NCBI RefSeq assembly: GCF_900112705.1
Contig: NZ_FOMR01000004.1
Span: forward strand, 186,001 to 250,000
DNA length: 64,000 bases
Origin: Lentibacillus persicus
GTDB lineage: Bacteria > Bacillota > Bacilli > Bacillales > Amphibacillaceae
Reading direction: 5' to 3'
Positions 29,875 through 42,135 of this stretch are shown here, in pieces. The translations under genes were made by a program, and so were the position numbers. Each line of letters opens with the position of its first letter. Positions within the stretch are counted from its first letter, which is position 1. The notes under the pieces were generated by a model. It was given only the letters and a program-made list of their open reading frames with translations, did no database searches and was not told the origin of the DNA.

Positions 29875-31581
29875 ATGCCATTTGACGGAATTGTGACCCG
29901 GGCGGTCATACAGGAGCTTAATGAAAAAATTACCCCGGGTAAGATTGCAAAAATTCACCAGCCGACAGACACGGAACTGGTTTTTACAATACGAAGCCAC
30001 GGACACAACCATTCGCTTCTGTTATCAATACATCCTGTGTACGCACGGATGCATCTAACAGACGACAACTATAAAAATCCAAAGCAACCACCGATGTTTT
30101 GTATGCTTCTTAGAAAACACCTGTCAGGCGCTGTCATTGATTCAATCGAACAGTATGGCATGGAAAGAATCGTTACGTTTTCAGTCCAATCCCGTAATGA
30201 AATCGGGGATATCACAACTAAAAAGCTAATTATTGAATTGATGGGCAAACATAGTAATGTGATGCTGATCGACGGGGAAAAAGAACATATCCTGGATAGT
30301 CTGAAACACGTTTCTCCAGCACAAAATCGCTATCGGACCGTGTTGCCGGGGCATGTTTATAAACTTCCGCCAAGCCAGAACAAACGTAATCCGCTTGAAA
30401 TTGACAGTAATGCATTTATACAGAAGCTGGACTTTAACACCGGCAAATTGGCCCAGCAAATTGTTAATATACTGGTAGGGTTCTCACCTTTTCTCGCTAA
30501 AGAGATCGTTTACCGGTCTAAGTTAGGTTCAATTGAAACGTACCAGGAAAAGTTTTCTGAATTACAGACACTGTTGAAAGAGCGTCGTTTTTCCCCGAGT
30601 ATTTATCGAAATGGCAGAGAAGATTTTCATGTACTTCCGATCACCCACACAGGCGGACGAACGGAAGTATTTACGGCAACAAATCAAATGCTTGATGCCT
30701 TTTATTCAGGGAAAGCCGAACGCGACCGGATCAAACAGCAAGCCAAGGACCTCTATCAATTTATTAAAAACGAAAAAGAAAAAAATGAACGCAAGCTGAA
30801 GAAACATGACAAAACACTTCAAAAGGCAAAGAACGCGGTAAAATACCAGCGGCTCGGTGAACTCTTAACAGCTAATATTCATCAGGTAAACCACGGTGAC
30901 GACACTGCGACGGTAATTGATTATTATGATCCCGGGCAAAATGAAATTACGATTGAACTGAACCCGAATAAAAGCCCAAGCGAAAATGCACAGGCTTTCT
31001 TTAAAACGTATCAAAAGCTAAAAACATCCAATGAAAAAGTTCAACAGGAAATTAAGAAAACGAACCGTGAGGTTAACTATCTTGAACAATTGCTGCAGCA
31101 AATTGATACAGCACGGGAGTCTGATATTGAGGAAATTCGCGAGGAATTAAGAGAGCAAGGCTATCTTAAAAAACAAAAACAAGGCAAAAATAAAAAGAAG
31201 CCGACAAAGCCGCAACCTGAAAAATTTCTGTCTTCAGACGGCACCCCAATCCTGGTAGGCAAAAATAATAAGCAAAACGAATATGTCACGATGAAGCTCG
31301 CAAATCGTGATGATGTCTGGCTCCATACGAAGGACATTCCAGGTTCACATGTTATAATCCGAGCGCAAAATCCCAGCGAGGAGACCTTGGTTGAAGCAGC
31401 ACAATTAGCTGCGTTATTCAGCAAATCGCATCAATCTTCATCGGTTCCGGTGGATTACACCACAATCAGGCACGTTAAAAAGCCTAATGGTGCAAAACCC
31501 GGTTTTGTCACTTACGATAACCAAAAAACATTATTTGTGACACCTGAAAAAGATTTAACTGAAAAATTAAAAGACGGATGA
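29875..31581 (+). CDS. rqcH: Ribosome-associated quality control factor RqcH (NFACT family)
   Basis: Bacterial NEMF/Rqc2 homologue that binds split 50S subunits and adds C-terminal alanine tails to stalled peptides; formerly annotated FbpA/YloA. The NFACT-N domain starts MPFDGIVTRAVIQEL, a long Lys/Glu-rich coiled coil covers about residues 280-430, and the C-terminal NFACT-R domain has DVWLHTKDIPGSHVII. 568 residues is normal. It runs opposite to its neighbours. The stop codon lies inside the 5' arm of the terminator hairpin. Confidence 0.95.
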   Translation: MPFDGIVTRAVIQELNEKITPGKIAKIHQPTDTELVFTIRSHGHNHSLLLSIHPVYARMHLTDDNYKNPKQPPMFCMLLRKHLSGAVIDSIEQYGMERIVTFSVQSRNEIGDITTKKLIIELMGKHSNVMLIDGEKEHILDSLKHVSPAQNRYRTVLPGHVYKLPPSQNKRNPLEIDSNAFIQKLDFNTGKLAQQIVNILVGFSPFLAKEIVYRSKLGSIETYQEKFSELQTLLKERRFSPSIYRNGREDFHVLPITHTGGRTEVFTATNQMLDAFYSGKAERDRIKQQAKDLYQFIKNEKEKNERKLKKHDKTLQKAKNAVKYQRLGELLTANIHQVNHGDDTATVIDYYDPGQNEITIELNPNKSPSENAQAFFKTYQKLKTSNEKVQQEIKKTNREVNYLEQLLQQIDTARESDIEEIREELREQGYLKKQKQGKNKKKPTKPQPEKFLSSDGTPILVGKNNKQNEYVTMKLANRDDVWLHTKDIPGSHVIIRAQNPSEETLVEAAQLAALFSKSHQSSSVPVDYTTIRHVKKPNGAKPGFVTYDNQKTLFVTPEKDLTEKLKDG

Positions 31582-31609
31582 TCAAATTGCAGATCATCCG
31601 TCTTTTTTC
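31572..31609 (+). terminator. rqcH terminator overlapping the stop codon
   Basis: Perfect 12-bp stem AGACGGATGATC/GATCATCCGTCT, 8-base loop, then six Ts. The rqcH TGA stop (31579-31581) is inside the left arm. Confidence 0.9.
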
Positions 31610-31674
31610 GCTCAGAGGGGAAAACGTTCACGGTCTATATACGGTTGCTATCCAATTTACTGCCAATTGTTACA

Positions 31675-32106
31675 TTAGCTGGGTTCATCTGATGGCTTAG
31701 CATTAAGATTCACTTCTATATTGCCGCGTGTGGCCTTGGAATAGGGGCACACCTGGTGAGCAGACTGGACAATTTCTTCGGCTTCTTCCGGATTGAGACC
31801 GTCAATTTTGACGTTCAACGTCACGCCAATTTTAAATCCGTCATCTTCCGGATCCTTTATAAGACTTACCTCAGCTGTTGTTTCCGAATCAATTTTTTTA
31901 TTTTGTTGTGATGCCACAAGGTTTACCGCACTATCAAAACATCCTGAGTATGCCGCAGCAAACAATTGCTCCGGATTGGAACCTTTATCATCGTTATTTT
32001 CCGCCGGATTAACCAGTTCTAAATCAATTATGCCGTCAGACGACTTAACATGGCCGTCACGGCCGTTTTTCGCGGTTGCTTTAGATGTGAAAATAACTTC
32101 ACTCAT
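31675..32106 (-). CDS. Organic hydroperoxide resistance protein (Ohr/OsmC family)
   Basis: Thiol peroxidase of 143 residues in the Ohr branch of the OsmC family. The two redox cysteines are visible: Cys in AAAYSGCFDSA and Cys in HQVCPYSKATRGNIEV. The NPEQLFAAA motif also supports Ohr. It lies downstream of, and in line with, a LysR-type regulator gene (61-base gap) rather than the MarR-type OhrR usually associated with it. This pair occupies the place of the cysH operon in B. subtilis. Confidence 0.92.
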   Translation of the reverse strand: MSEVIFTSKATAKNGRDGHVKSSDGIIDLELVNPAENNDDKGSNPEQLFAAAYSGCFDSAVNLVASQQNKKIDSETTAEVSLIKDPEDDGFKIGVTLNVKIDGLNPEEAEEIVQSAHQVCPYSKATRGNIEVNLNAKPSDEPS

Positions 32107-32167
32107 GTGTAATCACTCCTTAATTAACGGTACAGACATGTTCCTTTCTTTAAAGAATGTTAAACAT

Positions 32168-33028
32168 TTAAAGAAATTCTCTACTCAGAAGTGAGGATAA
32201 AAATTGGTCAACTTGCGGTAACTTGCGCACACCTTCCTGATAACACACCCATGTATCGCGGGTAACAGGCTTTCCGTCCAGCTGAAGCGCTATGTGCGGG
32301 TAATCGTCCATCAAGCCATGCGAAACACTTTTTGGGAGAACAGCCATACCGAGTCCCTGCTGCATAAATTGTTTGCACGTCTCAATCTGGTCAACATGCA
32401 ACATTTTTATCGGCTGAATCGCTTCCTGGTGGTGGTAAAGCCAATTATCCACCAACTCGTGCATACTATCATCACTCTTGAACGAAATTAATGGTCGTTC
32501 CTTCAATTGATTTTCAGGAAATGGCTCTGTATCAAACATATATAGCGGATCCTCAAACAATAATTCACTTACTGTTTCTTTCAATCTCTCACCGCGTATG
32601 ATACATACATGATAATTTTTATGCTCGCGCTTAATATCTTCACTGATACCCGTCACAAGATCTATTGCTACTTTTGGATAGGCACTTGTATAATCACCGA
32701 GTATTAAAGGCAAAAATCGCTGACTCACCAGAGATGAACACGCTATCGATAAAGATCCTTGGACTTCTCCACTGGATTGGGCAAGCGTATTTTTAATCGT
32801 CTTTTCTTTCTTAATAACGTTGCTCGCATGATCCAGGATCAGCTCCCCTGCAGGAGTGAGCACCAAACTTTTTGATGTCCGGATAAATATTGGATGGCCG
32901 AAATATTCTTCAATATATTTCAGACGCTGGGTTACAGCAGGCTGCGAAATTAAGATCGCTTTGGCCGTACCGCGAATTGTTCCGACTTCCTTTAATTTCA
33001 AAAGTAATTCATAGTCCTCTATTTTCAT
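32168..33028 (-). CDS. LysR-family transcriptional regulator
   Basis: A 286-residue LysR-type regulator. The winged helix-turn-helix covers about residues 1-60 (TIRGTAKAILISQPAVTQRL is the recognition region) and the rest is the periplasmic-binding-like effector domain. It resembles CysL/YwqM-type regulators, but I cannot tell the effector. Its gene precedes the ohr gene on the same strand, so it may control ohr, or itself, or a distant target. Confidence 0.88.
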   Translation of the reverse strand: MKIEDYELLLKLKEVGTIRGTAKAILISQPAVTQRLKYIEEYFGHPIFIRTSKSLVLTPAGELILDHASNVIKKEKTIKNTLAQSSGEVQGSLSIACSSLVSQRFLPLILGDYTSAYPKVAIDLVTGISEDIKREHKNYHVCIIRGERLKETVSELLFEDPLYMFDTEPFPENQLKERPLISFKSDDSMHELVDNWLYHHQEAIQPIKMLHVDQIETCKQFMQQGLGMAVLPKSVSHGLMDDYPHIALQLDGKPVTRDTWVCYQEGVRKLPQVDQFLSSLLSREFL

Positions 33029-33151
33029 AAGTCAATACCTCATTTTGATAAGTGATGGTTATTTAATTTTATTATAAGGGTATTTTTAACTTATTGCATC
33101 TAATGTAATCATGCGGTCCAATTTTACGGTGCATCCCTAAAGTATGATATG

Positions 33152-33766
33152 TTAAACATTATGACGCCATTCTGCCAAATCTTTTTGCACCTCTCTGCTG
33201 ATCATTCCATCATCGGCTAACAATGCCAGAACTTCGTTATAATCAGTAATTGTCCGGTACGCTAATTGTGCTTCACAAAACCGCTGTTCAGCTACTCTAA
33301 GACCATATGTAAAAATAGCTAGCACGCCAAGTACATTTGCATCCTCCTGTTTTAACACATTAGCAGCTTCAATCGAAGAACCGCCAGTTGATATCAAATC
33401 TTCAATAACCACCACTTTTTGACCTGCTTCAACCCTGCCTTCAATCTGGTTTTCTTTCCCGTGGCCTTTTGGCTTCGATCGCACATAGACCAGTGGCAAA
33501 TTAAGTTTTCCAGCCAGCCAGGCAGCATGCGGAATACCCGCCGTTGCACACCCGGCAATAACATCAGGCATCCACCCCAGCTGTTCAATTTGCTCAATAA
33601 ACGCGTCTGCAATTTTAGTACGCACACCTGGGTCCGACATCGTCAGCCGATTGTCACAGTAAATAGGTGATTTAATCCCGGAAGTCCAGGTGAAATAATC
33701 AGCAGGGCTGATTTGCACAGCCTTTATATCAAGCAGTTCTTTAGCTATGTCACGACTTTTCCCCAT
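33152..33766 (-). CDS. pyrE: Orotate phosphoribosyltransferase
   Basis: Joins orotate to phosphoribosyl pyrophosphate, the fifth step of UMP synthesis. The PRPP-binding motif VVVIEDLISTGGSS is clear, and GHGKENQIEG is the flexible loop. 204 residues is normal. It overlaps the end of pyrF by 17 bases and is the last gene of the pyr operon here. Confidence 0.97.
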   Translation of the reverse strand: MGKSRDIAKELLDIKAVQISPADYFTWTSGIKSPIYCDNRLTMSDPGVRTKIADAFIEQIEQLGWMPDVIAGCATAGIPHAAWLAGKLNLPLVYVRSKPKGHGKENQIEGRVEAGQKVVVIEDLISTGGSSIEAANVLKQEDANVLGVLAIFTYGLRVAEQRFCEAQLAYRTITDYNEVLALLADDGMISREVQKDLAEWRHNV

Positions 33767-34465
33767 GCGACCACTCCTTTTTTACTTCTTCATATGCAAT
33801 TTTTGGATTCTGAGCATTCGTAACAGTCCGCCCAACAACCAGAATATCTGATCCGTTCTTTCGGGCAACGGCGGGGGTGGCGATTCTTTTTTGATCATCG
33901 CCTGCAGCGTTTAATAAACGAATGCCGGGTGTAACTGTCAAGAATGATGGACCGCAAACTTTTTTGATTGCTCCGGCTTCATGAACAGCACAGACAACAC
34001 CATCAGCCCCACTTTCATAGGCGAGGTTCGATAAGTGAACGGTATTATTTTGTATACTCCCCTGTAAACCCAGTTCATTGTTCATAACGTGATTCTCCAT
34101 GGAAGTCAGAATGGTTACAGCAATCAATTTAGGATTATGCCCAGCTGCTGAACCAGCCGCTAACCCCTCACGAGCTGCCTTTATCATATCACTGCCGCCA
34201 AGCGCGTGGACATTAACCATATCAACGCCGAGCACGGCAAGATTTTTCATAGCTCTTTTAACAGTTGTCTGAATGTCATGAAGTTTAAGGTCAAGAAAAA
34301 TTTCATGATTGTTACGCTTCAACCAATCTATTAATGGCAGGCCTTCGCGGTAAAATAATTCCATACCTACTTTGACAGGCACACCCTGTAATTCATTCTG
34401 TTCAATAAAATCCTTTGCTTGCTCCAACACCGGAAAATCCAGTGCCAGAAATACGCTTCCCTTCA

Positions 34466-34466
<1 letters not shown>
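33750..34466 (-). CDS. pyrF: Orotidine 5'-phosphate decarboxylase
   Basis: Final step of UMP synthesis. The catalytic DLKLHDI motif is present at the expected place, followed by PGIRL and VGRTVT. 238 residues is normal. The start codon overlaps the pyrD stop by one base. Confidence 0.97.
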
Positions 34467-36122
<1,656 letters not shown>

Positions 36123-36126
<4 letters not shown>

Positions 36127-36194
36127 ATTAAAACCGCCTGTTTATCGATCATCGGCTGTGCATTGTACGTAGCTGTAAGCAGACGCTTAAGCAT
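36123..36194 (-). CDS. Short 23-codon ORF coupled to pyrK, function unknown
   Basis: An ATG at 36194, nine bases after a perfect AAGGAGG (36204-36210), opens a 23-residue frame (MLKRLLTATYNAQPMIDK then QAVLI). Its TGA overlaps the pyrK ATG (ATGA). It stands exactly where the two carbamoyl phosphate synthase genes would be. It could be a leader frame that feeds ribosomes to pyrK, or a scar joining the start of carA to the end of carB; I recognise no clear similarity to either end. The ribosome site and coupling make translation plausible. Confidence 0.45.
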
Positions 36195-36231
36195 ATGATG
36201 ATGCCTCCTTATACGTTTTTAAAAATAAATA

Positions 36232-37533
36232 TCAATTAGTAGTTATGGCATTATCTTCATTGGTGTTCTGATAAACCACTTTTCCTTCCGAAAGTGTTAA
36301 CACAGGAATACCTTCCACTTCCCAACCGTGAAAAGGTGTGTTTCTCCCTTTTGATAAAAACGTCGCTTTATCAACACGGGCACTTTTATTCAAATCTACA
36401 ACCGTCAAGTCTGCTACGGCACCTTCGTGCAACACGCCATAAGGCAATTGAAAAGCGTTGGCCGGTTTTACAGTTATCCAATCGATTAATTCTTTCAAAG
36501 TCGCCTTATTCGTTTTGACCAAATATGTATATAACAATGGAAATGCAGTCTCCAGTCCAACAATGCCAAACGGTGCCTGCCCAAAACCTGCTGCTTTTTC
36601 TTCTGCTGCATGTGGTGCATGATCTGTTGCGATAAAATCGATTGTACCGTCCAGAAGACCATCGATTAACGCCTGCTGGTCTGCTTTACTGCGCAACGGC
36701 GGGTTCATTTTAAAATCAGCATTATCGTCCCGGACTGCTTCTTCATACAACAATAAGTGATGAGGTGTTACTTCGGCCGTTACATGAATGCCTGCTTTTT
36801 TTGCATTACGGATAATTCTTACGGACTCTTTTGTACTTACATGACAGACGTGATAGTGACAACCGGCCGCTTCAGCCAGCAGCACATCCCGTGCAATCTG
36901 TACCGATTCACTGATAGAAGGGATTCCGGGCAGTCCAAGCCGCTCACTCACCTCGCCATTATGGAGAACGCCCTCATACACAAGTGAATTATCTTCGCAA
37001 TGTGCCACTACCGGCTTATTTTGAGCCGCTGCTTTCTGCATCGCCCGGAACATGAGATCAGCCGTCTGAATGCCCACGCCGTCATCGGTAAAAGCAAATA
37101 TACCATCGTCAACAAGGCGCGAAATATCAGTTAGCTCGTTACCTTTTAAACCTTTTGTAATTGACGCATATGGCAGGACACGCACACATGCATCTGCATC
37201 AATTTTGTTTTTCAATTCTTGGAGTGCCTCAGTATTATCCGGTACAGGATTTGTATTTGGCATGGCACATATCGTTGTAAACCCGCCCCGTGCAGCCGAT
37301 TCTGATCCCGTTTTAATCGTCTCTTTATGTTCTCCACCCGGTTCACGCAAATGAACGTGAACATCGATAAAACCCGGAAACACCATATAATTTTTACAAT
37401 CGATTCGCTGATCAGCATCTTCGTTTATTTCGGCCGCTATTTTACTGATTGTTCCTTTATCGATTAAAATGTCACAATCCTTCGTTTGAGTGTCATGTAG
37501 CAATCGTCTGGCGTTCTTTAGTAAAATTTTCAT
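36232..37533 (-). CDS. pyrC: Dihydroorotase
   Basis: Zinc amidohydrolase closing carbamoyl aspartate to dihydroorotate. The metal motif DVHVHLREPGGEHKE and the second signature ATDHAPHA are present. I chose the ATG of MKILLKNAR (37533) over one three codons upstream. About 433 residues is normal. Its start lies inside the end of pyrB, a 41-base overlap. Confidence 0.96.
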   Translation of the reverse strand: MKILLKNARRLLHDTQTKDCDILIDKGTISKIAAEINEDADQRIDCKNYMVFPGFIDVHVHLREPGGEHKETIKTGSESAARGGFTTICAMPNTNPVPDNTEALQELKNKIDADACVRVLPYASITKGLKGNELTDISRLVDDGIFAFTDDGVGIQTADLMFRAMQKAAAQNKPVVAHCEDNSLVYEGVLHNGEVSERLGLPGIPSISESVQIARDVLLAEAAGCHYHVCHVSTKESVRIIRNAKKAGIHVTAEVTPHHLLLYEEAVRDDNADFKMNPPLRSKADQQALIDGLLDGTIDFIATDHAPHAAEEKAAGFGQAPFGIVGLETAFPLLYTYLVKTNKATLKELIDWITVKPANAFQLPYGVLHEGAVADLTVVDLNKSARVDKATFLSKGRNTPFHGWEVEGIPVLTLSEGKVVYQNTNEDNAITTN

Positions 37534-38413
37534 AAACAGCATCCTTTCCGTTTAACAAGCTTAATAAAATAGCCATTCGTGCATACACCCCATTTTCCAT
37601 TTGCCGGAAAATCCGTGATCGTTTGCACTCTACAAGCCTTGTATCAATTTCCACTCCCCGGTTAACAGGTGCCGGGTGCAACACGATGGCATGATCCTGC
37701 ATTTTTCGTTCACGTTCCATTGTAAGGCCGTAATCATGAAGGTATGATTTCGTTTGATACGTTGACTTATGACGTTCATGCTGAACCCTTAGCATCATCA
37801 GCACATCACACATTTCGACAGCTTCATCCATCGATATATATGGCACATCAAATGAATAATCTTCAAATCCGGGGGTTGCCGCAAAAAAAACGTTTGCTCC
37901 AAGGGTAAGCAAAGCATAGGCATTGGAACGAGCCACTCGGCTATGCTTGATGTCACCTGCTATGACGACGGTCAAATCATTAAACGAACCAAACTCCTGA
38001 TAGATTGTTAATAGATCGAGAATGGCTTGGGTCGGATGCTCCCCTTTACCTGCGCCTGCGTTGATGATCGGGATCGAAATTCCGGCCAATTCGTCATACC
38101 AATGGTCAGAAGCATGCCGTACTACTAACAGGTCAGCACCAATCGCTTCATAGGTCCGTGCGGTATCATAAAGTGATTCACCTTTAGCCACGCTCGAACT
38201 CTCCATATGGAAATCCAGTGCATCCATTCCTAATTTTCTCTCGGCAACTTGAAAACTTGTTTTTGTTCGTGTACTTGGTTCAAAAAACAGATTGGCAGCA
38301 AACCAACCATGTTGTATCGTTCGCGTTTGTTTAGTTTGCAAAGCCTGCGCTGTCTCTAGAATACGATAAATTGAAGCAAAAGAAAGTTCACGCGTTGATA
38401 TGAAATGATGCAT
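37493..38413 (-). CDS. pyrB: Aspartate carbamoyltransferase, catalytic subunit
   Basis: Commits carbamoyl phosphate and aspartate to pyrimidines. The phosphate-binding motif FFEPSTRTKTSF and the later HPTQAILDLLT loop are clear. 306 residues is normal; no regulatory pyrI is present, as in Bacilli. An AAGGAGGATG ribosome site precedes the ATG. Only 33 bases separate it from pyrP, too short for the third attenuator found in B. subtilis. Confidence 0.97.
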   Translation of the reverse strand: MHHFISTRELSFASIYRILETAQALQTKQTRTIQHGWFAANLFFEPSTRTKTSFQVAERKLGMDALDFHMESSSVAKGESLYDTARTYEAIGADLLVVRHASDHWYDELAGISIPIINAGAGKGEHPTQAILDLLTIYQEFGSFNDLTVVIAGDIKHSRVARSNAYALLTLGANVFFAATPGFEDYSFDVPYISMDEAVEMCDVLMMLRVQHERHKSTYQTKSYLHDYGLTMERERKMQDHAIVLHPAPVNRGVEIDTRLVECKRSRIFRQMENGVYARMAILLSLLNGKDAVYENFTKERQTIAT

Positions 38414-38446
38414 CGTTTATCATCCTCCTTAAATTCAGCTATCGAT

Positions 38447-39835
38447 CTAAGCTACGTCACTGCGTTTCTTGCTTTTCTGAACCTCACTGTCTTCAAACAT
38501 CGCTCCATTGCCATAACCGCTTTCCTTGCCGGGCAGGACAAGATTTAACAACACGCCGATGATAGCCGATAATGCCATCCCTGCAATTTGCAAGTTGTCG
38601 GTAACCTGAATAAAAGCGCCCCCAACACCAATCACGAGAATGACAGATGATATAACAAGGTTTCGTTTATCACTTAAGTCGATTTGGTTATCAATTAACA
38701 TGCGCAGCCCGTTAGAAGCAATGATACCGAACAGCAGAATTGATACGCCGCCCATAACTGCAGATGGAATCGAGCTTATCGCAGCTGTGATAACACCGAC
38801 AAAACCGAAACAGATTGCTATGATAGCGGCACCCCCGATTACAAACACGCTGAATACTCGGGTAATCGAAAGTACACCGATGTTTTCCCCGTAGGTAGTA
38901 TTCGGTGGCCCTCCGAGAAAAGATGCAATCATGGTTGCTGCCCCGTCGCCGAGAATTGACCGATGCAGTCCTGGCTGTTTAAGGAAGTTTCGTCCGACGA
39001 CTTTTGATAAAACCATTTGGTCACCGATATGTTCAGCAATCGTGACAAGCGCAACAGGCACCATTAACAAGACGATTTCACCGCTTAAAATTTCAACCGG
39101 CGAGTAGTGAACAAATGGTACAACAAAGTCAGGTGATTTAAAGATTGCGGTAAAAAATTCACCAACCGAACCAGCTGAAATGATTGAAGCCCATTCTGCT
39201 TTTATTCCTGATGTATCCACCACTCCTTGGAAAAGAGCAAACACATAGCCTGAAACGATACCGATCAAGATGGGGATCAAGCTAAATAATCCTTTGAAGA
39301 AGATCGATGCGATAACCGTCACCGCCAATGTGAATAACGCAACACTGAAGTGTGTGCCACTGTAAACATCTTCATCAAGACCAGGCACATACATGGCCAT
39401 GTCGATTGCTGTTGAAGCAAGACCAAGCCCGATAACCATAATTACAGGACCGACCACGATCGGAGGTAAGATACGCATGAGCCAATTCAGACCTAAAAAT
39501 CGGATTAGCAAAGCAACAACACCATACACAACCCCGGCCAAAAATGTACCTACCATCGCTCCGGCGGGTCCCCCAGCCGAACTGGCTCCGATAATCGGCG
39601 CAATAAATGCGAAACTTGAACCTAGATAAGCAGGAATTTTACCTTTTGTAATCAATAGATAAGACAGTGTTCCAAGACCACTGGAGATCAATGCGACAGC
39701 AGGTGATAATCCGGTCAGAAACGGGACTAAAATTGTAGCACCAAACATTGCAAATAAATGCTGCAAGCTTAGTACAATCCATTTTTGCAGCTTCGGTTTT
39801 TCTTGTACGTCCAATACCATTTCGTGTTTATCCAT
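38447..39835 (-). CDS. pyrP: Uracil permease
   Basis: NCS2-family uracil:proton symporter with about 14 hydrophobic segments over 462 residues. The stretches QHLFAMFGATILVPFL and GGPPNTTYGENIG are typical of UraA/PyrP. It is the second gene of the pyr operon, after pyrR, with its own PyrR attenuator upstream. Confidence 0.96.
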   Translation of the reverse strand: MDKHEMVLDVQEKPKLQKWIVLSLQHLFAMFGATILVPFLTGLSPAVALISSGLGTLSYLLITKGKIPAYLGSSFAFIAPIIGASSAGGPAGAMVGTFLAGVVYGVVALLIRFLGLNWLMRILPPIVVGPVIMVIGLGLASTAIDMAMYVPGLDEDVYSGTHFSVALFTLAVTVIASIFFKGLFSLIPILIGIVSGYVFALFQGVVDTSGIKAEWASIISAGSVGEFFTAIFKSPDFVVPFVHYSPVEILSGEIVLLMVPVALVTIAEHIGDQMVLSKVVGRNFLKQPGLHRSILGDGAATMIASFLGGPPNTTYGENIGVLSITRVFSVFVIGGAAIIAICFGFVGVITAAISSIPSAVMGGVSILLFGIIASNGLRMLIDNQIDLSDKRNLVISSVILVIGVGGAFIQVTDNLQIAGMALSAIIGVLLNLVLPGKESGYGNGAMFEDSEVQKSKKRSDVA

Positions 39836-39877
39836 TTCGATCTGCCTCCAATTTTTTTATTAGTGCACCATAACCAT

Positions 39878-39993
39878 AAAAAAACCTCTTTGCGAAAAGC
39901 CGCAAAGAGGTACACGTGTCTCTTGCCATACAAAACACGAATTCCTAAAGCGACCTTTCAAACCTCTCCGGATTTAATTAAAGGTCCGTTTAT
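39878..39993 (-). promoter_or_regulatory. PyrR-dependent attenuator before pyrP
   Basis: On the minus strand a PyrR-binding loop AATCCGGAGAGGTT (39961-39974) is followed by a perfect 11-bp terminator stem ACCTCTTTGCG/CGCAAAGAGGT (39884-39911) and seven Ts. PyrR with UMP should favour the terminator. Confidence 0.9.
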
Positions 39994-40660
<667 letters not shown>

Positions 40661-40678
40661 CTCTATTCATTTCAGTTA

Positions 40679-40707
40679 ATTATGTCAGATTTTCAATCAG
40701 CTGTCAA
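40679..40707 (-). promoter_or_regulatory. pyr operon promoter
   Basis: Minus-strand TTGACA (40702-40707) and CATAAT (40679-40684) with a 17-base spacer, immediately after the rluD stop codon and about 30 bases before the PyrR loop. Confidence 0.82.
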
Positions 40708-40708
40708 T

Positions 40709-41611
40709 TCATTTTTCAAGTTGTGCCAGGAGATTTTTAAAATAAGAGGGTGGTTCAACTTCAAATTGCATTGTTTCATTTGTTGCGGGATGCCTAAAAG
40801 CAATTGATTTCGCGTGTAATGCCTGCCCGCCAATATCCAATGTTTTCCGTCTGCCGTATTTTGGATCGCCTGCGATCGGAAACGCAATATACTTCATGTG
40901 AACGCGAATCTGATGCGTTCGGCCCGTTTCCAGCTTACATTCCACATGCGTAAATTCAGCAAAACGTTTTAAAACCCGGAAATGAGTGACAGCAGGTTTA
41001 CCATTGTCGGTGACTCCCATTTTCTTCCGGTCGTTTGGATCTCTGCCAATCGGTGCATCAATCAGACCTGTTTCATGTTCAATAACACCGTGGACGATCG
41101 TCTCATAGCGCCGCTCGATGGACTTTTCGGACAATTGACCAGCAAGAACCGTATGGGCTTTATCATTTTTGGCAACTACCAGCAGCCCGCTTGTATCTTT
41201 ATCAATTCGGTGAACAATGCCAGGCCGATGGTCGCCATTAATTTGGGACAAACTTTCGCAGTGATAAAGCAAAGCGTTCACGAGAGTACCATGCTGATGA
41301 CCTGCAGATGGATGAACAACCATTCCTCTTGGCTTGTTAACAACTAAAAGATCTTCATCCTCATAAACAATTGAAAGTGGAATATTCTCCGCTTCTATTC
41401 TTAATGCGGACTGTTCAGGCTTTTTCCATTTGATGTCATCACCTTTTTGACATTTATAATTTGCTTTTACTTGTTTACCATTCACATAGACATATGAATC
41501 AGCAATCCACGTTTGAATCTCAGAACGTGAAACATCGGCGACCTTCAGAGCCAGCAATTTATCGATGCGCATATTTTGCTCAATTTCGGTTACTTTGTGC
41601 TGTTGAGTCAT
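40709..41611 (-). CDS. RluD-type 23S rRNA pseudouridine synthase (YlyB)
   Basis: Pseudouridine synthase of the RluA/RluD family. The N-terminal S4 RNA-binding domain (about residues 8-60) precedes the catalytic domain with [17 protein letters not shown], which contains the catalytic Asp. About 300 residues is normal. I chose MTQQHKV at 41611, with a GGAAAAGC ribosome site, which leaves a 32-base overlap with the end of lspA. The exact target uridines cannot be read. Confidence 0.94.
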   Translation of the reverse strand: MTQQHKVTEIEQNMRIDKLLALKVADVSRSEIQTWIADSYVYVNGKQVKANYKCQKGDDIKWKKPEQSALRIEAENIPLSIVYEDEDLLVVNKPRGMVVHPSAGHQHGTLVNALLYHCESLSQINGDHRPGIVHRIDKDTSGLLVVAKNDKAHTVLAGQLSEKSIERRYETIVHGVIEHETGLIDAPIGRDPNDRKKMGVTDNGKPAVTHFRVLKRFAEFTHVECKLETGRTHQIRVHMKYIAFPIAGDPKYGRRKTLDIGGQALHAKSIAFRHPATNETMQFEVEPPSYFKNLLAQLEK

Positions 41612-42074
41612 GTTTAAGCTTTTCCTTTCTTTCATCGATGATGGTTATAATGATCACTAAAATAACCCCTATGGATAAGGCTGAATCGGCTATATTGAAT
41701 ATGGGAAAGTCATATCCAAAAATAACAAAATCAAAAAAATCAACCACTTCTTTCCTGAACAGTCTGTCTATAAAATTCCCTATTGCCCCGCCAAGTATAA
41801 GGCTCAGAGCTATTGCCAGCAATTGGTTGTCACGCGCGTATTTTTGCATGTAATACACGAGACCAGCAACGACAATTATCGTAATAATATAAAAAAATCC
41901 CATTTGCCCTTGCAGTATGCCCCAGGCTGCTCCGCTGTTACGATGTGATGTTAACGCGAAAAAATTCCCTATAATTGTTATTTGTTGACCAATTTCCATT
42001 GTACTGGCAATAAGCCATTTGGACAGCTGGTCAATTGCAATCACTACAATTGCTAATATGTAATATAAAAACAT
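41580..42074 (-). CDS. lspA: Lipoprotein signal peptidase
   Basis: Membrane aspartyl protease that cuts signal peptides from lipoproteins. Four hydrophobic segments are visible in 164 residues, with the catalytic aspartates Asp103 (GNFIDRL) and Asp130 (FNIADSALS). I chose the ATG at 42074, preceded by GGAGGAAATG; the upstream extension reads into intergenic DNA. ylyA, found between ileS and lspA in B. subtilis, is absent and a repeat element is there instead. Confidence 0.96.
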   Translation of the reverse strand: MFLYYILAIVVIAIDQLSKWLIASTMEIGQQITIIGNFFALTSHRNSGAAWGILQGQMGFFYIITIIVVAGLVYYMQKYARDNQLLAIALSLILGGAIGNFIDRLFRKEVVDFFDFVIFGYDFPIFNIADSALSIGVILVIIITIIDERKEKLKHDSTAQSNRN

Positions 42075-42135
42075 ACCATTTCCTCCGTTTATCTTAACCC
42101 TTATTGCTACAGAAAAAGTGTCTATTTTCACAATT

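Noticed and set aside
32168-33028. Naming the LysR gene cysL
   Set aside because: The resemblance is only to the general CysL/YwqM type, and the sulfur operon it would serve is not here.
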